Positions 1-11,069 of a stretch of DNA of 64,000 bases are shown piece after piece; position 1 is the first letter of the stretch; each line of letters starts with the position of its first letter. The translations under genes were made by a program, and so were the position numbers. The notes beneath the pieces are model-generated. The model worked only from the letters and a program-made list of their open reading frames with translations, searched no databases and was not told the DNA's origin. The stretch covers positions 26,656,907 to 26,720,906 of the forward strand of contig CM034543.1 of the NCBI GenBank assembly GCA_020002185.1. The letters are read 5' to 3'. Origin of the DNA: Paraescarpia echinospica (Eukaryota > Annelida > Polychaeta > Sabellida > Siboglinidae).

Positions 1-356
1 AAATAGTTTCTTATTGTTAGCGCCCATAGGTAACGTGACAAATCATACGTTTGTTTCCTACAGCTATCTCAAGTCAGAACGTTACCCGTACGTTAATCGT
101 AACCCCAACTCGACATATGTGAGTTATATTTGATGAACAAGAACAAGAAAGTTATATTTAGACCCCTAATGACAATTTGAATGTCATATATCGTATTCGT
201 GATTTACGCTATATTGCCCGTAAGGATATCAACATATTACAACGAGTGTAAACAATTTTAACATGTGTTTAACAAGATTTCCACCCAGAGAATTAATTCT
301 ATATGGCAGGTGGACAAGGAAACCCTTTGGCTTATCGAGAGTCCAACTCTTTTTAT

Positions 357-548
357 CTACGTATATCCCGCCCTTCTGAGGTATGTGTCGATTTTATTTT
401 TAAACATATTCACACTACTAGCACCCACACAATCAGCATATAATCTGTTCCATTCATTTACAGTCCTTTGTGAAAAGTTGTGACTCGTTTTCCAGAGTTT
501 TCTCACGAAATGTTTCTTCTTATGTTTCTGCTTTCTGTCCGATGTCAT
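357..548 (-). mobile_element. Non-LTR retrotransposon remnant (RT C-terminus)
   Basis: The minus-strand frame reads KLWKTSHNFSQRTVNEWNRL then YADCVGASSVNMFKNKID. The pattern FSQR-x-VNxWN-x-L-P/Y ... S-VN-x-FKN-x-(I/L)D is the usual C-terminal end of LINE reverse-transcriptase proteins. Flanking sequence from about 305 to 470 recurs at 58770-58960. Confidence 0.7.
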
Positions 549-618
549 ATCATTTGTTTAAACCTACCATGCTCTCCCATATAAAAATAAACCCGGCCTA
601 TATCCATTCTTTATATCA

Positions 619-837
619 TTGCTTTCGCCTGTTAGAACGCCTATCCAACTTCACTCATCTAATTCTGATTTAGTTTTTGTTCCAAGAGTTAATACCAACA
701 TTGAAGCTAGGACGTTCTCCGTTGATGCGCCTATTCTCAGGAATTCACTCCCTCTTAGTGTTAGATCGCTTGAAAATATTACACATTTTCGCCTTCATTT
801 AAACACTTACCTTTTTAACCTTGTTTATCATCCTTAG
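619..837 (+). mobile_element. Non-LTR retrotransposon remnant (CR1/L2-like C-terminus)
   Basis: The plus-strand frame contains VFVPRVNTNIEARTFSVDAP followed by ILRNSLPLSVRSLENITHF and TYLFN. This is the R-x-F-x-x-x-(G/A)P-x-LWNSLP-x-x-(I/V)R...F-x-x-x-LKT-(Y/H)LF motif found at the end of CR1/L2 LINE proteins. The start of the element is missing. Confidence 0.65.
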
Positions 838-1769
838 CTCCCTGGCGGCGTATCCATTCATATGTTGACAACGTCAATATTGCATATCTATTTTGGGATA
901 TAGCAACACTTCTGTTTTGATCCGCCTCTAAGTTCGGTTCACAGTACTTCGCTAATGAAGTTACGAGGCAAATAATGCCGTACTAGTAACGTAAATGTAA
1001 ATAGCTAAACAAAGTCGTGGTTGCTATGGCGATGCTTGACGGAGGTGACGCATATAATTAGGTTTGTTACGTCAGATATTAGATCCGTCAATAAATTATG
1101 TAATAAAACGTCGTTAAATAACACCACTAATTGAAATGGTCTAAAAAAGGACTCAATCAGAACATTGGTTGATCTTATAAAAATCATTATTTAAATCCTT
1201 ACATATAAAGAATGATCTTAACGCACCGATGGGCGACACCACACGAAACTAGCTCTGAAATGCTGCCCATATTCAACCATTATTGAGCAACACTGACTGC
1301 AAAAATCACCCTCATTGTTTTGGATGAAATTGGTTTATGTGTTCTAGGATTATCAACGAAACAGCGAGTAACCTTTACACCAACTATACCACAATATATA
1401 TGTATACACCAACGTTTTGAAATAATCCAGAACAGGGTATTTATCGATTTCTGTACTACAGAAAAGACACGGCGACTTCGACGGGGAATATTCCAGACGT
1501 TCTATACAAACACGTCGCGCTCAGCGCAGCGCAGATGTTCAATTTCAAACGTGATTAGCTTTGTCGTGGCGAGAACTGTGCCGGAGCACATTGGCCAGAT
1601 GGCTCCAGTGCGTAGCGTTATTTCCAATTTGGAGCACGATGTGTCATTGTGACATCGGTGACATTTCACTGTATGAAGGCTGCGAGATGTTACGAAACCA
1701 ACCGTGTCAATGTCGTTGTCCTTACAGCGGTTGTAATAAGACATTCGCCACAATTGTCACGATTGTTAG
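838..1769. other. No feature seen
   Basis: No supportable gene or clear repeat. Short overlapping open frames occur on both strands without recognisable motifs. Confidence 0.5.
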
Positions 1770-2235
1770 ATATGTTACTATTACTGTCATTACCAATGTT
1801 ATTGTAACTGTCACCTTTATTCGTTGTTGTCACGAATGTCACCGTCATTGTCACCACAGCTGTCCTTACTACTGTCACCATCACGGCCACCAGAACTGTC
1901 ACCTCTCTGTCACTGTCATTGTCAATGGCATTATCTTTATTTGTCAATCAGCAGTGCGAATATAATTATCATTACTAATTTTGGCAACAACGTCAACAAC
2001 AATACAAACAACGTGTCAACAACGACACAAACAACGTGTCAAAAACGATACTAACAACGTGTCAACAACGACACCAACACCGTGTCAACAACGATATCAA
2101 CGACATGTGAACAACGATACCAACAACATGTCAACAACGATATCAACAACATATCAACAACGATACCAACAACGTGTCAACAACGATATCAACAACGTCA
2201 GCAAAACGAAACACAGAAAAACAGATAACAACGTT
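1770..2235. repeat. Low-complexity tandem repeats, TGTCAC-type then CAACAACG-type
   Basis: From 1770 to 1930 degenerate units of the type TGTCACY dominate. From 1981 to about 2230, 12- and 24-bp units such as CAACAACGATAC and CAACAACGTGT recur. The open frames across it are Thr/Asn/Gln-rich by-products of the repeat. Confidence 0.8.
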
Positions 2236-2784
2236 AAGAACGTCCGTAACGTGAACACGATAACAAGGTTACTAATACCAAAAAAAACAACGCAGACAAC
2301 AAAATCAACAACATAGACAACATCGTTAAAAACAAACGTTACTATATATTTACGAATGCCACACCTTCAGATCAACAGTTCAAAACCAGCTTTATATTAT
2401 ATTGTGTCATTTTGCGTAGCTGATGTCTTACCCTAGTTTGCCGCAAATGATACTCGAAAGTGGTTTGACATCATTATTGTTATTAGTAGTAGTACAAACA
2501 ACAATAGTATTTATATATGTCTATATTTTGTCGAGTATAATGTATAATATGCATAAAGCTATTGGTTTAGCCTGCTGTGCTATTAGTGTTGGTATTGTGT
2601 TTATTATATCCTTAACGTTCTTATTGTTTATAATATTTATACGTATTGTTTCATATGTTGTCATCAGTCCCGTTAATGCTTCTTTGGACCTGTTGGAACT
2701 GATCAAAATACAGTAGTCGTTCGATACAATACAACACAATACAAAAAGTACCAAGGCAGCTACTTCACGCACCTAGTGTGAAAT

Positions 2785-3055
2785 AGGATTTGTGTTGTGC
2801 CGTCGAACACCTTGGGCAAATTCGTTCACTCTACGTTGCTCCAGTTCACTCAGCTCTATGAATGAGTATCTGGTTATACACAGTGTTGGATATGTGTGTA
2901 GGTATAATCTTCGTGCATTAATTGCAGCGTGGCTGAATGCTTCCCAGAGAAGTCGAGATGGTGTTTGATTGAACAGGTCTGCTAGGGAGTAAAGTGTAAA
3001 GCGCTGTGTGCAGTCCTGATGACTGGATACTGCGCTATATAAAAGGTAACCTATT
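2785..3055 (+). mobile_element. tRNA-derived SINE, 5'-truncated copy
   Basis: Shares the body of the full copies at 22252, 33305 and 63613: CACCTTGGGCAAATTCGTTC, the GAATGAGTA(T/C)CTGG block, CATTAATTGCAGCGTGGCTG, GAACAGGTCTGC and the 3' end GACTGGATACTGCGCTATAT. The tRNA-like head is missing. It ends about 60 bp before the receptor exon at 3115. Confidence 0.85.
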
Positions 3056-3114
3056 ATATGTTGGAACTGAACAACATAATTAACAAGTTAATATTTAATA
3101 TCGTTTTTGTTCAG

Positions 3115-3309
3115 CTGAACGAGGCCCTTACGATGGACGCCCTGACGACCGTCACGAAGGGCCTGGACAAACTGATCCGTCGAGACCCAGACGCATTCCG
3201 GAAGACGTTTCGCCGAGGACAAGTTTACAACAACAACACGAAGGGTATCCGGTGTAGTGGCAAGAAGCCGTGGCAACACGGCCCCGCCATCATCTCGAGT
3301 CTACTGGAC
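3115..3309 (+). CDS. GRIA-like: AMPA-type glutamate receptor, exon encoding the end of the amino-terminal domain
   Basis: First exon of this gene visible in the window; earlier exons must lie upstream. It begins after the acceptor ending in TTCAG at 3114 and stops before a GTGCGT donor at 3310, giving 65 codons in phase 0. The translation starts LNEALTMDALTTVTKGLDKL and contains KKPWQHGPAIISSLL. This matches the stretch of the AMPA amino-terminal domain that follows the ALTYDAV motif and carries the PWGQG-like turn. The domain is extracellular, of the periplasmic-binding-protein fold, and governs subunit assembly. The start of the exon is less certain than its end, because the preceding exon is not available to confirm phase. 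Confidence 0.85.
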
Positions 3310-4163
3310 GTGCGTACCACTCATTCTCACTAGGTGGCGCGCAAGGTTGTCTTAAAGCCAAGTTATCCGTTCACCAGTTTGTAATATAATGTCCTTAATA
3401 CTAGAATAACTATGTTGATATTATATGCTGCCTGCCAAATAGCGTTTAATAAGCCAGAAACATACTCGCAATTTTACTGTTGTGGCAGCGAAATAATCAA
3501 ATTGTAAACAAAACATTCAAGTTTAAATAGCCGGTGTTGGCATTTATTGCGGAGAGAGACGTCCCTATCAGCAATATACCTAACTTTAAAGTTGGTCGGT
3601 TCCTACGCTCTAGACTGCAATTGTGATTAAGTGTAGCGAAGTACAACTGTTGCAGTATCAAACGTTGTGTTCATACTATTACCACACACGACTTGAGGGA
3701 GTTATTACGGGTAATGGATAAGAAATTGTCGCAATAAAATAAACTTTTATTGACTCTAGTGTTCCTGTTCATTTCGCACTTTGACGGGGATTAATGCACA
3801 ATCACACGTAGAGTCTGCTAGATCAGTACGCGTAGCACAAAGTAGCCCCATTCTGTTGATTGACAAAGCTCTATTGTTGTTTGCACAAATACACACGTTT
3901 GCTACAGATAAAGACTAAATAATAGAAATATACAAGTCAATGTAAGAAAGCGCTTGTTTTTATTGCGAACCATCGAATCATTTCGGCGATCGACCTCCAA
4001 AATCTTGTTCTACATTCGACACAATAAATTGTGTTTTCATGTTTATCAATAGTATGTAATATCTTCTATTTGCAGCGACGCCGTCGCACTGAACACTATC
4101 CGTTGTCGTTTTTATAAAGTAATTGGTCCATTTTTAAATGCATACATTTGTTTTTCATTACAG
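3310..4163. other. Receptor intron without recognisable content
   Basis: AT-rich intron between two receptor exons. Nothing recognisable apart from the splice sites at its ends. Confidence 0.6.
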
Positions 4164-4271
4164 GTGAGATTTAATGGAACGACCGGCTTTGTTTCCTTTG
4201 ACAAAGAAGGTTTTAGAAAGGACTACAGTCTAGATATATTGCAATTGAGTTTCAACAACGCGCCCAGAAAG
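4164..4271 (+). CDS. GRIA-like: AMPA-type glutamate receptor, exon encoding the last strand of the amino-terminal domain
   Basis: The exon follows a TTTTTCATTACAG acceptor and ends at AAAG before GTAAAC, giving 36 codons in phase 0. It encodes VRFNGTTGFVSFDKEGFRKD followed by YSLDILQLSFNNAPRK. This is the conserved G-x-x-G-F/I-x-FD motif, followed by the ILQL strand that closes the amino-terminal domain in AMPA and kainate receptors. The downstream intron is only 463 bp and is mostly TCTG microsatellite. Confidence 0.9.
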
Positions 4272-4353
4272 GTAAACATACTTTGCCATATTACAGATAG
4301 CGACACGTACTTGCACGTGCTCATACACACACACGCACACGCACTTGCTCTTT

Positions 4354-4442
4354 GTGTCTGTGTGTCAGTGTGTCTGTGTGTCTGTGTGTCTGTGTGTCTG
4401 TGTGTCTGTGTGTCTGTGTGTCTGCGTGTCTGTGTGTCTGCG

Positions 4443-4539
<97 letters not shown>

Positions 4540-4550
4540 GACCATTTGTA

Positions 4551-4637
<87 letters not shown>
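4354..4637 (+). repeat. Microsatellite: TGTGTC-type then (TCTG)n
   Basis: About 85 bp of TGTGTCTG units are followed by about 195 bp of TCTG, broken once near 4540 (ACCATTTGTA). It fills most of a 463-bp intron between two receptor exons. The long Cys/Ser/Val or Asp/Arg/Gln/Thr open frames over it are artefacts. Confidence 0.98.
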
Positions 4638-4639
<2 letters not shown>

Positions 4640-4734
4640 TACACACTTGCACGTTCGGACGCAGGCACACATTGTACTGTTTATTGTATTTTGTAAATGT
4701 TCGTTATTTGAAGTAGGATGTTATGTTTCGACAG

Positions 4735-4851
4735 ATCGGTAAGTGGCATTCGAGTCTAGGCTTGTCGCTGAAAGATGGTAGAGGCACCGACAAAAAAAGA
4801 GGACACAAAATTCAACAGCGAAACCGCACAAAAACGGTTACTACAATACTC
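4735..4851 (+). CDS. GRIA-like: AMPA-type glutamate receptor, linker exon into the ligand-binding domain
   Basis: The acceptor is TTTCGACAG and the donor is GTAAGT at 4852; 39 codons, phase 0. The translation runs IGKWHSSLGLSLKDGRGTDK and ends KTVTTIL. The IG-x-W start and the TVxTTIL end are those of the amino-terminal-domain to ligand-binding-domain linker and the first strand of S1. In vertebrate AMPA receptors the next residues are ESPYVMMK; here the next exon supplies TKPYLMER. The linker is basic and appears poorly conserved, as is usual. Confidence 0.88.
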
Positions 4852-5760
4852 GTAAGTATTTGTGATTACAAAGAAAAGGCTTAGTCATTCTTTGAGCAAC
4901 TTTGGGTTTATTTACAAGACACATAAACTCACAAAATATGACGAGTTCTAAACTTAGAATTGGCTATGTATTTTATTTGATTATTGCAGCTAACATTGAA
5001 TGAATGTTTGCCGTTAATATGCCAGACATAATTTGCATTTTACATTTAAAAAAACATTTTTGATGCATTATAATAATCTTGTCATGCTTATAGATTGTAG
5101 ATGCTGTGCAAAAAATCAGCCTAAATCGATAATCAATATGAATATGCTATACCAGGGGGTTGATCTTCGGTGCGAGTTAATTCTTATTTATTCGGTGAGA
5201 CCGTTGCTGCAAATGCCAGAGACAATGTTAGCAGGTCTGGGAGTACTTGTAAGGTTAAGTCGTCAATTATTCGCCCACAACAATCCCATATATGAACGGA
5301 AGACTCAAGTCTGTCTGGCAGATATGGCGTCATTGAAGCGGTCTGACGCGGACCATATATATAATTTGATTCCTCCACGGACAATAATCCTCGTGTGCCT
5401 TTCCGCAGACTTAAATGGCCACCTGCATGTCACTCGCTTTGTGGACGCCTCTAGTGGTGTAGTTGGTATCACACTGGAGTGTAACGGAAACCTCGTGGTC
5501 GTTATTAATCGAACCAAGAAAACAAAACTTGTGTGGGCCACTCCACCCGGCTTGTGTGGGCCACTCCACCAGGGGTGTGGAAACAGCACGTTCAAATCCA
5601 CTCATACAACATCCTGGCTATGGCACCTTCTCTCAGTGACTCCCTTCTTTGCCCGCCACGAGCTCTGTCAGCCAACCCTATCGCTCTCCTGCCAGCAGGG
5701 AACTCCAAATACCATCTGCGAACTACAGTTGTCACTGTCCAGTTTAATCCAGTCAACAAA
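4852..5760. other. Receptor intron, first part, no gene
   Basis: Unique-looking intron sequence. From about 5500 it may include degraded 3' sequence of the LINE on the other strand. A near-exact 23-bp tandem duplication (TTGTGTGGGCCACTCCACC core) lies at 5529-5572. Confidence 0.5.
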
Positions 5761-5764
5761 CCAC

Positions 5765-6430
5765 TGTTGGCATCATCATCATCATATTTGTGCAGCCGTA
5801 GTGTCCCGTGGTTGGGCGAAGGCCTCAGCATGTCGTTACCAGGTCTGCCTGTCTGGTGCTATCCTCTGCTGCCAGATGGTGCCCTTCCAGTACTCGTCTA
5901 ATTCGTCTCTCAACCGTCTCGCCGGCCTTCCTCTACATGGTTTCCCTTCATAAGGTATCCAGGTAGTTATACGCGATGTCCATCGATTGTCTCGTGATCT
6001 ACTGATGTGCCCTGCTCAGGTCCATTTCTGTCTTCTGATTCTTTTCGTTCACGTCTATGACATTTGTCTTCTCTCTTAGGCAGATGTTTGTTTTTCTCTC
6101 CCGATATGTGATGTTTAACATGTGTCTTCCCATCTGTGTGTGTGCGGCTGCCAGCTTGTTCTTTTTCTCGTTGGTGAGTGTCCATGTTTTCGCGCTGTAC
6201 GTCATTGCTGGAGTTGTAGACATGTCTCTTCAAGCAGGATCCTAATTGTTACCCTTGAAGATGTCGCGGAACTTGGCGAATGCTGTCCAGCCGGCCGTGA
6301 TTCTTCTTGGAATCTCCTTGTTTGGGTTTTTGTCTCCGATGCTAATCGCTGTCCCAGATAGGCGTAACTTTCAACGTTCTCTATCCGCGTGGCAACGCCC
6401 AGTCTATTTCCAGCCACAAGACTTGGCTTA
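5765..6430 (-). mobile_element. RTE-clade LINE, 3' end with truncated reverse transcriptase
   Basis: Minus-strand frames give VESYAYLGQRLASETKTQTR, PAMTYSAKTWTLTNEKKNKL, AAAHTQMGRHMLNITYRERK and TNICLREKTNVIDV. After frameshifts come WIPYEGK- and RGRPARRLRDELDEYWKG-like pieces. This is the RTE signature (LPAMTYGAETWTLT; MERSMLNITYRDRKTN). The element ends in an (ATG)n-type tail at 5767-5787, typical of RTE. It is 5'-truncated and broken, and lies antisense in a receptor intron. Confidence 0.85.
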
Positions 6431-6489
6431 TTATGTAATTGAGTGCACTAGGCCGACCTTTGGAGGCCATCCGCCGGATCTGCCCTAAA

Positions 6490-6887
6490 TTAAACAAACC
6501 CTGTTTTATGACACGTGCGAATGCTCGGTTTGAAGTATTATGAGCCGGGAGTGCATGGTTCCACGCAACACAATGCGTTGGCCACCAGCATGACAGACAG
6601 ACTTACTAGCATTGGCGTCATTGTAGCACGAATTCAAGTGCACGAACCAAATGCGGTGCCAAACAAATAGATGACTTTTTGGAAAGAAGCACTCTGTGAT
6701 AGGTCTACGTAGTACATGTGTGTCATTCTCTTTTTGAGATCCAGGCCAACAATAAAGCCAATTGACCGTCTGGTATATTATGGTATTTTAACTCCTGTTA
6801 CGAAATTATTATAATGTTTATGGTATATTTCTTGTGCACATTTCGGGTCGACATCGTTCATGAATTAATGCTCGCGTCATTGCGCAG
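6490..6887. other. Receptor intron, no feature seen
   Basis: AT-rich intron between the RTE fragment and the S1 exon. No recognisable element. Confidence 0.5.
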
Positions 6888-7100
6888 ACGAAGCCATATC
6901 TGATGGAAAGACGAGCACCGGAAGACGGCGCGGAGCTTACAGGGAACGATCGCTACGAGGGCTACTGCGCAGACCTGGCGAGCAAGATTGCGTTGATCGT
7001 CAAGTTCGACTACGAGCTAAAGGTGGTAGCGGACGAGAAGTATGGAGAGCGCATGCCTAACGGCACGTGGAACGGCATGGTTGGTGAACTGACGGACGGG
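6888..7100 (+). CDS. GRIA-like: AMPA-type glutamate receptor, S1 ligand-binding exon
   Basis: Acceptor GCGCAG at 6887, donor GTACGT at 7101; 71 codons, phase 0. It encodes TKPYLMERRAPEDGAEL, then the S1 motif NDRYEGYCADLASKIA, and ends WNGMVGELTDG. The tyrosine at 6954-6956 corresponds to the glutamate-capping Tyr450 of rat GluA2 (mature numbering). The KYGER-x-x-x-GTWNGMVGEL segment is diagnostic of AMPA/kainate S1. The intron on each side contains transposon debris: an RTE LINE upstream, and L2-like and SINE pieces downstream. Confidence 0.95.
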
Positions 7101-7159
7101 GTACGTTCTGTGTGTGTACTTGAACGAATTAATATATAAGTGAATAAATGAATAATTTA

Positions 7160-7245
7160 ATAACAATTATATGTTTCTTATATAGCGCCCCCTCCACATA
7201 ATTCTTCTGGGGAGCTGTACAATTACTATTACAATTAAATTATTA
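7160..7245 (-). mobile_element. LINE/SINE 3'-tail remnant
   Basis: On the minus strand it reads GTACAGCTCCCCAGAAG ... GGGGGCGCTATATAAGAAAC followed by an AT-rich tail. This resembles the GCGCTATA...TTATTATT end of L2-like LINEs, such as the one ending near 51500. Short and low confidence. Confidence 0.4.
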
Positions 7246-7765
7246 ACAGTTAAAACCATACATATTTTAAAATACTAATGTGCTAATATGTGTGTGAACT
7301 AGTGAATGAGTAAATGATTGAATGGGTGAATGAGTGAATTAATGAATGAGTCAGTGAATGAACAAAAGAACGAACAAATGGAAAGAGGACTAAATTGACC
7401 GTTTCGTAGGCGCAACATTCAATTTGCTAACATGTTCCGGTCTTATTAAATGTAATATTTCTTCGGCCACCTATCGCCTGTTTTATTTTCAGCTCGCGTT
7501 ATTCCTCAAGTGAAACCTTTCTTCGTACAGCCCAATTAGTTTACCAACTCAAAACAAAAAACATTTGTCCGGAATCTAGTAACATTTCGCCTACTTCACA
7601 TATGTTACATAATGGTCCGGCTGGGCTCTGTGAACTGTTATTGAATCCTTGCAACGGCAGAATAATAGCAGTTTGGTTCGTTGTGATTATAAACGTAATG
7701 GTGTCCATAGTAAATGCCTACTTTACGAAATAGCAGTTGACCCTGTTTCGTTGTGTGGAAGAAAA
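7246..7765. other. Receptor intron, simple GAAT/TGAA-rich stretch and otherwise unremarkable
   Basis: A degenerate GAATGAGT/GAATGAAT tract at about 7300-7370 resembles the (GAGT)n array near 58190. The rest is featureless. Confidence 0.5.
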
Positions 7766-7769
7766 CAGA

Positions 7770-8036
7770 CCAGCGGTATCGTCGTAGAGAGAACACCGGG
7801 CATTCAATTATGAAAATCCGAGTTCGAAACCAATTGAGCCACTTCGTTCTGTGGATTGAAACACACCAGTGGGGCGCGGTGGCGTCGTAGGGAGAACATC
7901 GGCCTTTCAGTTATGATAATCCTGGTTCGAATCCTTTTGAGCCGTAACGATGCTTTCAATTTGTTCACTCCACGTTGCGTCAGTTCTCTGAGCTGTACAA
8001 ATGATTTCCTGGCTATGGACACTGGTGGAGATGTGT
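7770..8036 (+). mobile_element. SINE head pair, 5' half of an interrupted SINE
   Basis: Two successive tRNA-like heads: one at 7770-7850 (GAGTTCGAAACC) and one at 7866-7945 with a B-box-like GGTTCGAATCC. After them comes the SINE body (TTCACTCCACGTTGCGTCAG, TTCCTGGCTATGGACACTGG), which stops at about 8036. The body resumes at 8362, so this SINE has been split by the minus-strand SINE between. Confidence 0.75.
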
Positions 8037-8068
8037 AGAGGCAAAAGGTAAAGGTATGTTCTTGTTTA

Positions 8069-8358
8069 GTGCGGTATCAAGTCCTTATAACTACTCAAAA
8101 TGCTTCACATTTCACACCCTGGCAGACCTGTTCGTTCCAATACCATCTCGACTTCTTGTTAATGCGCGGACACTATTCGTACACAAATATCCACCATTGT
8201 CAATAGCCAGGTACTCATTCATACAGCTGAATTAACTGGAGCAATGTGGAGTGAAAGAACTTGCCCAAGGTTCGAGACGGCAGCAAGAGGAGTCGAAACC
8301 AGAATATATTGATTGAGAGCTTGAATCTCTAGCCACTACGCAACCGCGCTCAATGGGT
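8069..8358 (-). mobile_element. tRNA-derived SINE inserted inside another SINE
   Basis: Full-length copy on the minus strand. It has a tRNA-like head near 8358-8280, then CCTTGGGCAAGTTCTTTC, CAGCTGTATGAATGAGTACC and TAATGCGCGGACAC-type body (as complements), and the 3' end near 8069 (complement of GCGGTATCAAGTCC). It interrupts the plus-strand copy whose halves are at 7856-8036 and 8362-8512. Confidence 0.85.
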
Positions 8359-8361
8359 ACA

Positions 8362-8913
<552 letters not shown>

Positions 8914-8968
8914 TAAGTGCGCATGCGCATATGAATATTTTTAACGCACGTTAAAATAATCTATTATT

Positions 8969-8969
8969 T

Positions 8970-9039
<70 letters not shown>
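8969..9039 (+). repeat. (AC)n microsatellite
   Basis: About 35 uninterrupted AC units, starting 57 bp after the donor of the Q/R-site exon. Confidence 0.99.
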
Positions 9040-9040
<1 letters not shown>

Positions 9041-9727
9041 ATCATAACTTCCGGTGTGGTTACCTTGACAACGAGCGCCGTCGTCCATGTTGAAGGTCAA
9101 TTTAACTGGACACTGTTACGTACAGCAATATTTTGAAAGTCCAAAAATACGTAAGCCTATATTTCCCTATCTCCGCCATGTTAAAATAAATATGCATTGA
9201 CAACTTTCCACTACATCGATTGTAGTTGGGACTTGTTCAAGTTTACGTGATTATGACGTTACGCCGGCTTACACTATAGCGCAGTCGGTGTCGGCCGGTG
9301 TAGTGAATACACTGCAATCGGAGGGAGTCTGAATTGGTCTGGTCGGGCGGAAAGCGCCAGTGTGTCCCGGCCTTAAATGACATAAAACATCCCCAACCGA
9401 TAAGCACTACTCGGAGAAATAGAGAGTGTCTACAAGCGCCCCGATCTCGATTCCTTATCCCTATCTCGATCGCGCCATGCTCTCGGTGCGATTGTTGGAA
9501 CAAATAACACGGCGAAAAATGTACCATAAAACATTTCGTAAGAGCTAATAGAAAACCATATCAGCTCGCACGTATGGATGCAATCATTGTTTATGACAAT
9601 ATCTGCTAAATATGTTTCTAGTGCCGTGTTTCAATTGCTATGACTATGCACCCGTCTTCCACATACGCCACACACCAACTCACGAACTCGTCTATCCGTT
9701 AACCTTTGACCTATTTCTCTCCACCAG
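9040..9727. other. Receptor intron, no feature seen
   Basis: Mixed-composition intron between the pore-loop and M3 exons. No repeat family recognised. Confidence 0.5.
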
Positions 9728-9926
9728 GTCAATGTCGGGTCGTATCGTTGGCGCCGCCTGGTGGTTTTTCACGCTCATACTCATTTCGTCATACACGGCC
9801 AACCTGGTCGCCTTCCTGACAGTGGAACGCATGCTGACGCCAATCGAGTCAGCCGACGACCTAGCCAAGCAAACGGAGATACTGTACGGCACGCTGCACG
9901 CCGGCTCCACGAAAGATTTCTTCTTC
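9728..9926 (+). CDS. GRIA-like: AMPA-type glutamate receptor, exon with M3 gate and start of S2
   Basis: Acceptor CTCCACCAG, donor GTACGT at 9927; one base completing Arg plus 66 codons. It encodes [20 protein letters not shown], then the M3 gate motif [28 protein letters not shown], and [13 protein letters not shown]. Ser-Thr at 9906-9911 are the S2 glutamate-contact pair (Ser654/Thr655 in GluA2). The gate motif is normally SYTANLAAF; the seventh residue here is Val (GTC, 9807-9809). The following intron is 10.1 kb and carries the minisatellite and the inverted-repeat pseudogene described separately. Confidence 0.96.
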
Positions 9927-10746
9927 GTACGTTGTCTAAAACTGTCTTTTAATACAGGCATTTAGTACTGGGATAACTAACTAAAACCTCACCCTGTTTT
10001 AAAGTAAAATATTCATTACAAAAAACAGAAAACATACAATATGTTGCATTTAAGTCGGCAATAAAAAAACAAAGTATATAGTGTACGGTAGGAATAATCG
10101 AAGATTATGTCACATAAGGGATAGGAGACTCATAGTAAAACTGAATTTAGTCGCTGTCGTATGAGCTACCCTGTCAATTAATTTCAACAATTATTTAATT
10201 AATATAAAAAAGAAAGTCCATAGGAAAATCAGTGCATCATTACTACAAAATAAATATATATATATGTTCGTATGTTACAAGTACAACTACTATTAATAAT
10301 AATCATAATTCAATATTAGTAAAGACATACATAAATAATTTATAATTACATAATGAATTTTATAATTGTTACACATATAACAATCGGGGATAACGCAATG
10401 GTTACATAAAATAAATTAAATTTCAATATAATATTTGTACCTAGACGAATGTCTGCTCTAATGTAATTCTGAGCAGCATGGAGAGATCCCAGGTACCTCG
10501 ACATATCTAGCGGTATTCTGCCGGAGAGTCCTCAAGTGTGTCTTAAAAAACCACCATTGCAATCGATAGCAATACTAGTAATGGGACAGTTATTCCCGGA
10601 GGACGCGTCGAGTTCTCGCGAGATACAATTCACGGCAACGAACTCAATGAATATGGATGCTTTGTACCGGAGTTGTCATTTACTAAAAAACTCATTTCTC
10701 AGTTCATTAAGCCTGTCGCAAATCACGTTTGTTGATGTACACATTC

Positions 10747-10755
<9 letters not shown>
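9927..10755. other. Start of the 10.1-kb receptor intron, no feature seen
   Basis: Strongly AT-rich to about 10450, then mixed. No motif recognised. Confidence 0.5.
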
Positions 10756-10792
<37 letters not shown>

Positions 10793-10866
10793 CGTGCGTG
10801 CGTCCGTACGTACGTGCGGACGTGCATACGTTCGTGCGTGCGTGCGTGCGTGCGTGCGTGCGTGTT
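10756..10866 (+). repeat. (TG)n followed by (CGTG)n microsatellite
   Basis: About 33 bp of TG repeats run into about 75 bp of degenerate CGTG/CGTA units. Confidence 0.97.
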
Positions 10867-10968
10867 GTGTGAAACTTTGATCTGACAGATGTCATAGGAA
10901 GTCAAGCATATAATTATGATTGCGACGTTAGGTTTCGGATCCGTCAATTCCACGTTTTATAGCGATCC

Positions 10969-11069
10969 GGGGCCCGTTTCACTAACTTACTCATGAGCTC
11001 ATAAGCTCGATTTTGTTCTTTAATATTTATTTAGCTCCTTAACAGTGATCTTCTGTAGTGAAACCCATG
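10969..11069. mobile_element. Small MITE-like element
   Basis: The left end reads GGGGCCCGTTTCACTA and the right end TAGTGAAACCCATG, so the ends are inverted copies over about 10-12 bp around a ~75-bp core. It resembles the 159-bp MITE at 59907 in its GGGGCC-GTTTCA start. Confidence 0.6.

Noticed and set aside
1981..2316. Thr/Asn/Gln-rich 111-residue frame
   Set aside because: By-product of the CAACAACG tandem repeat, with no signal peptide or conserved motif.
4223..4716. Long open frames of repeated Asp-Arg-Gln-Thr or Cys-Leu-Ser-Val residues
   Set aside because: They are translations of the (TCTG)n microsatellite; open on several frames and both strands, with no gene signals.
5033..5953. 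306-residue plus-strand open frame
   Set aside because: No motif; its second half is antisense to the RTE LINE fragment, and the first half is intron sequence.
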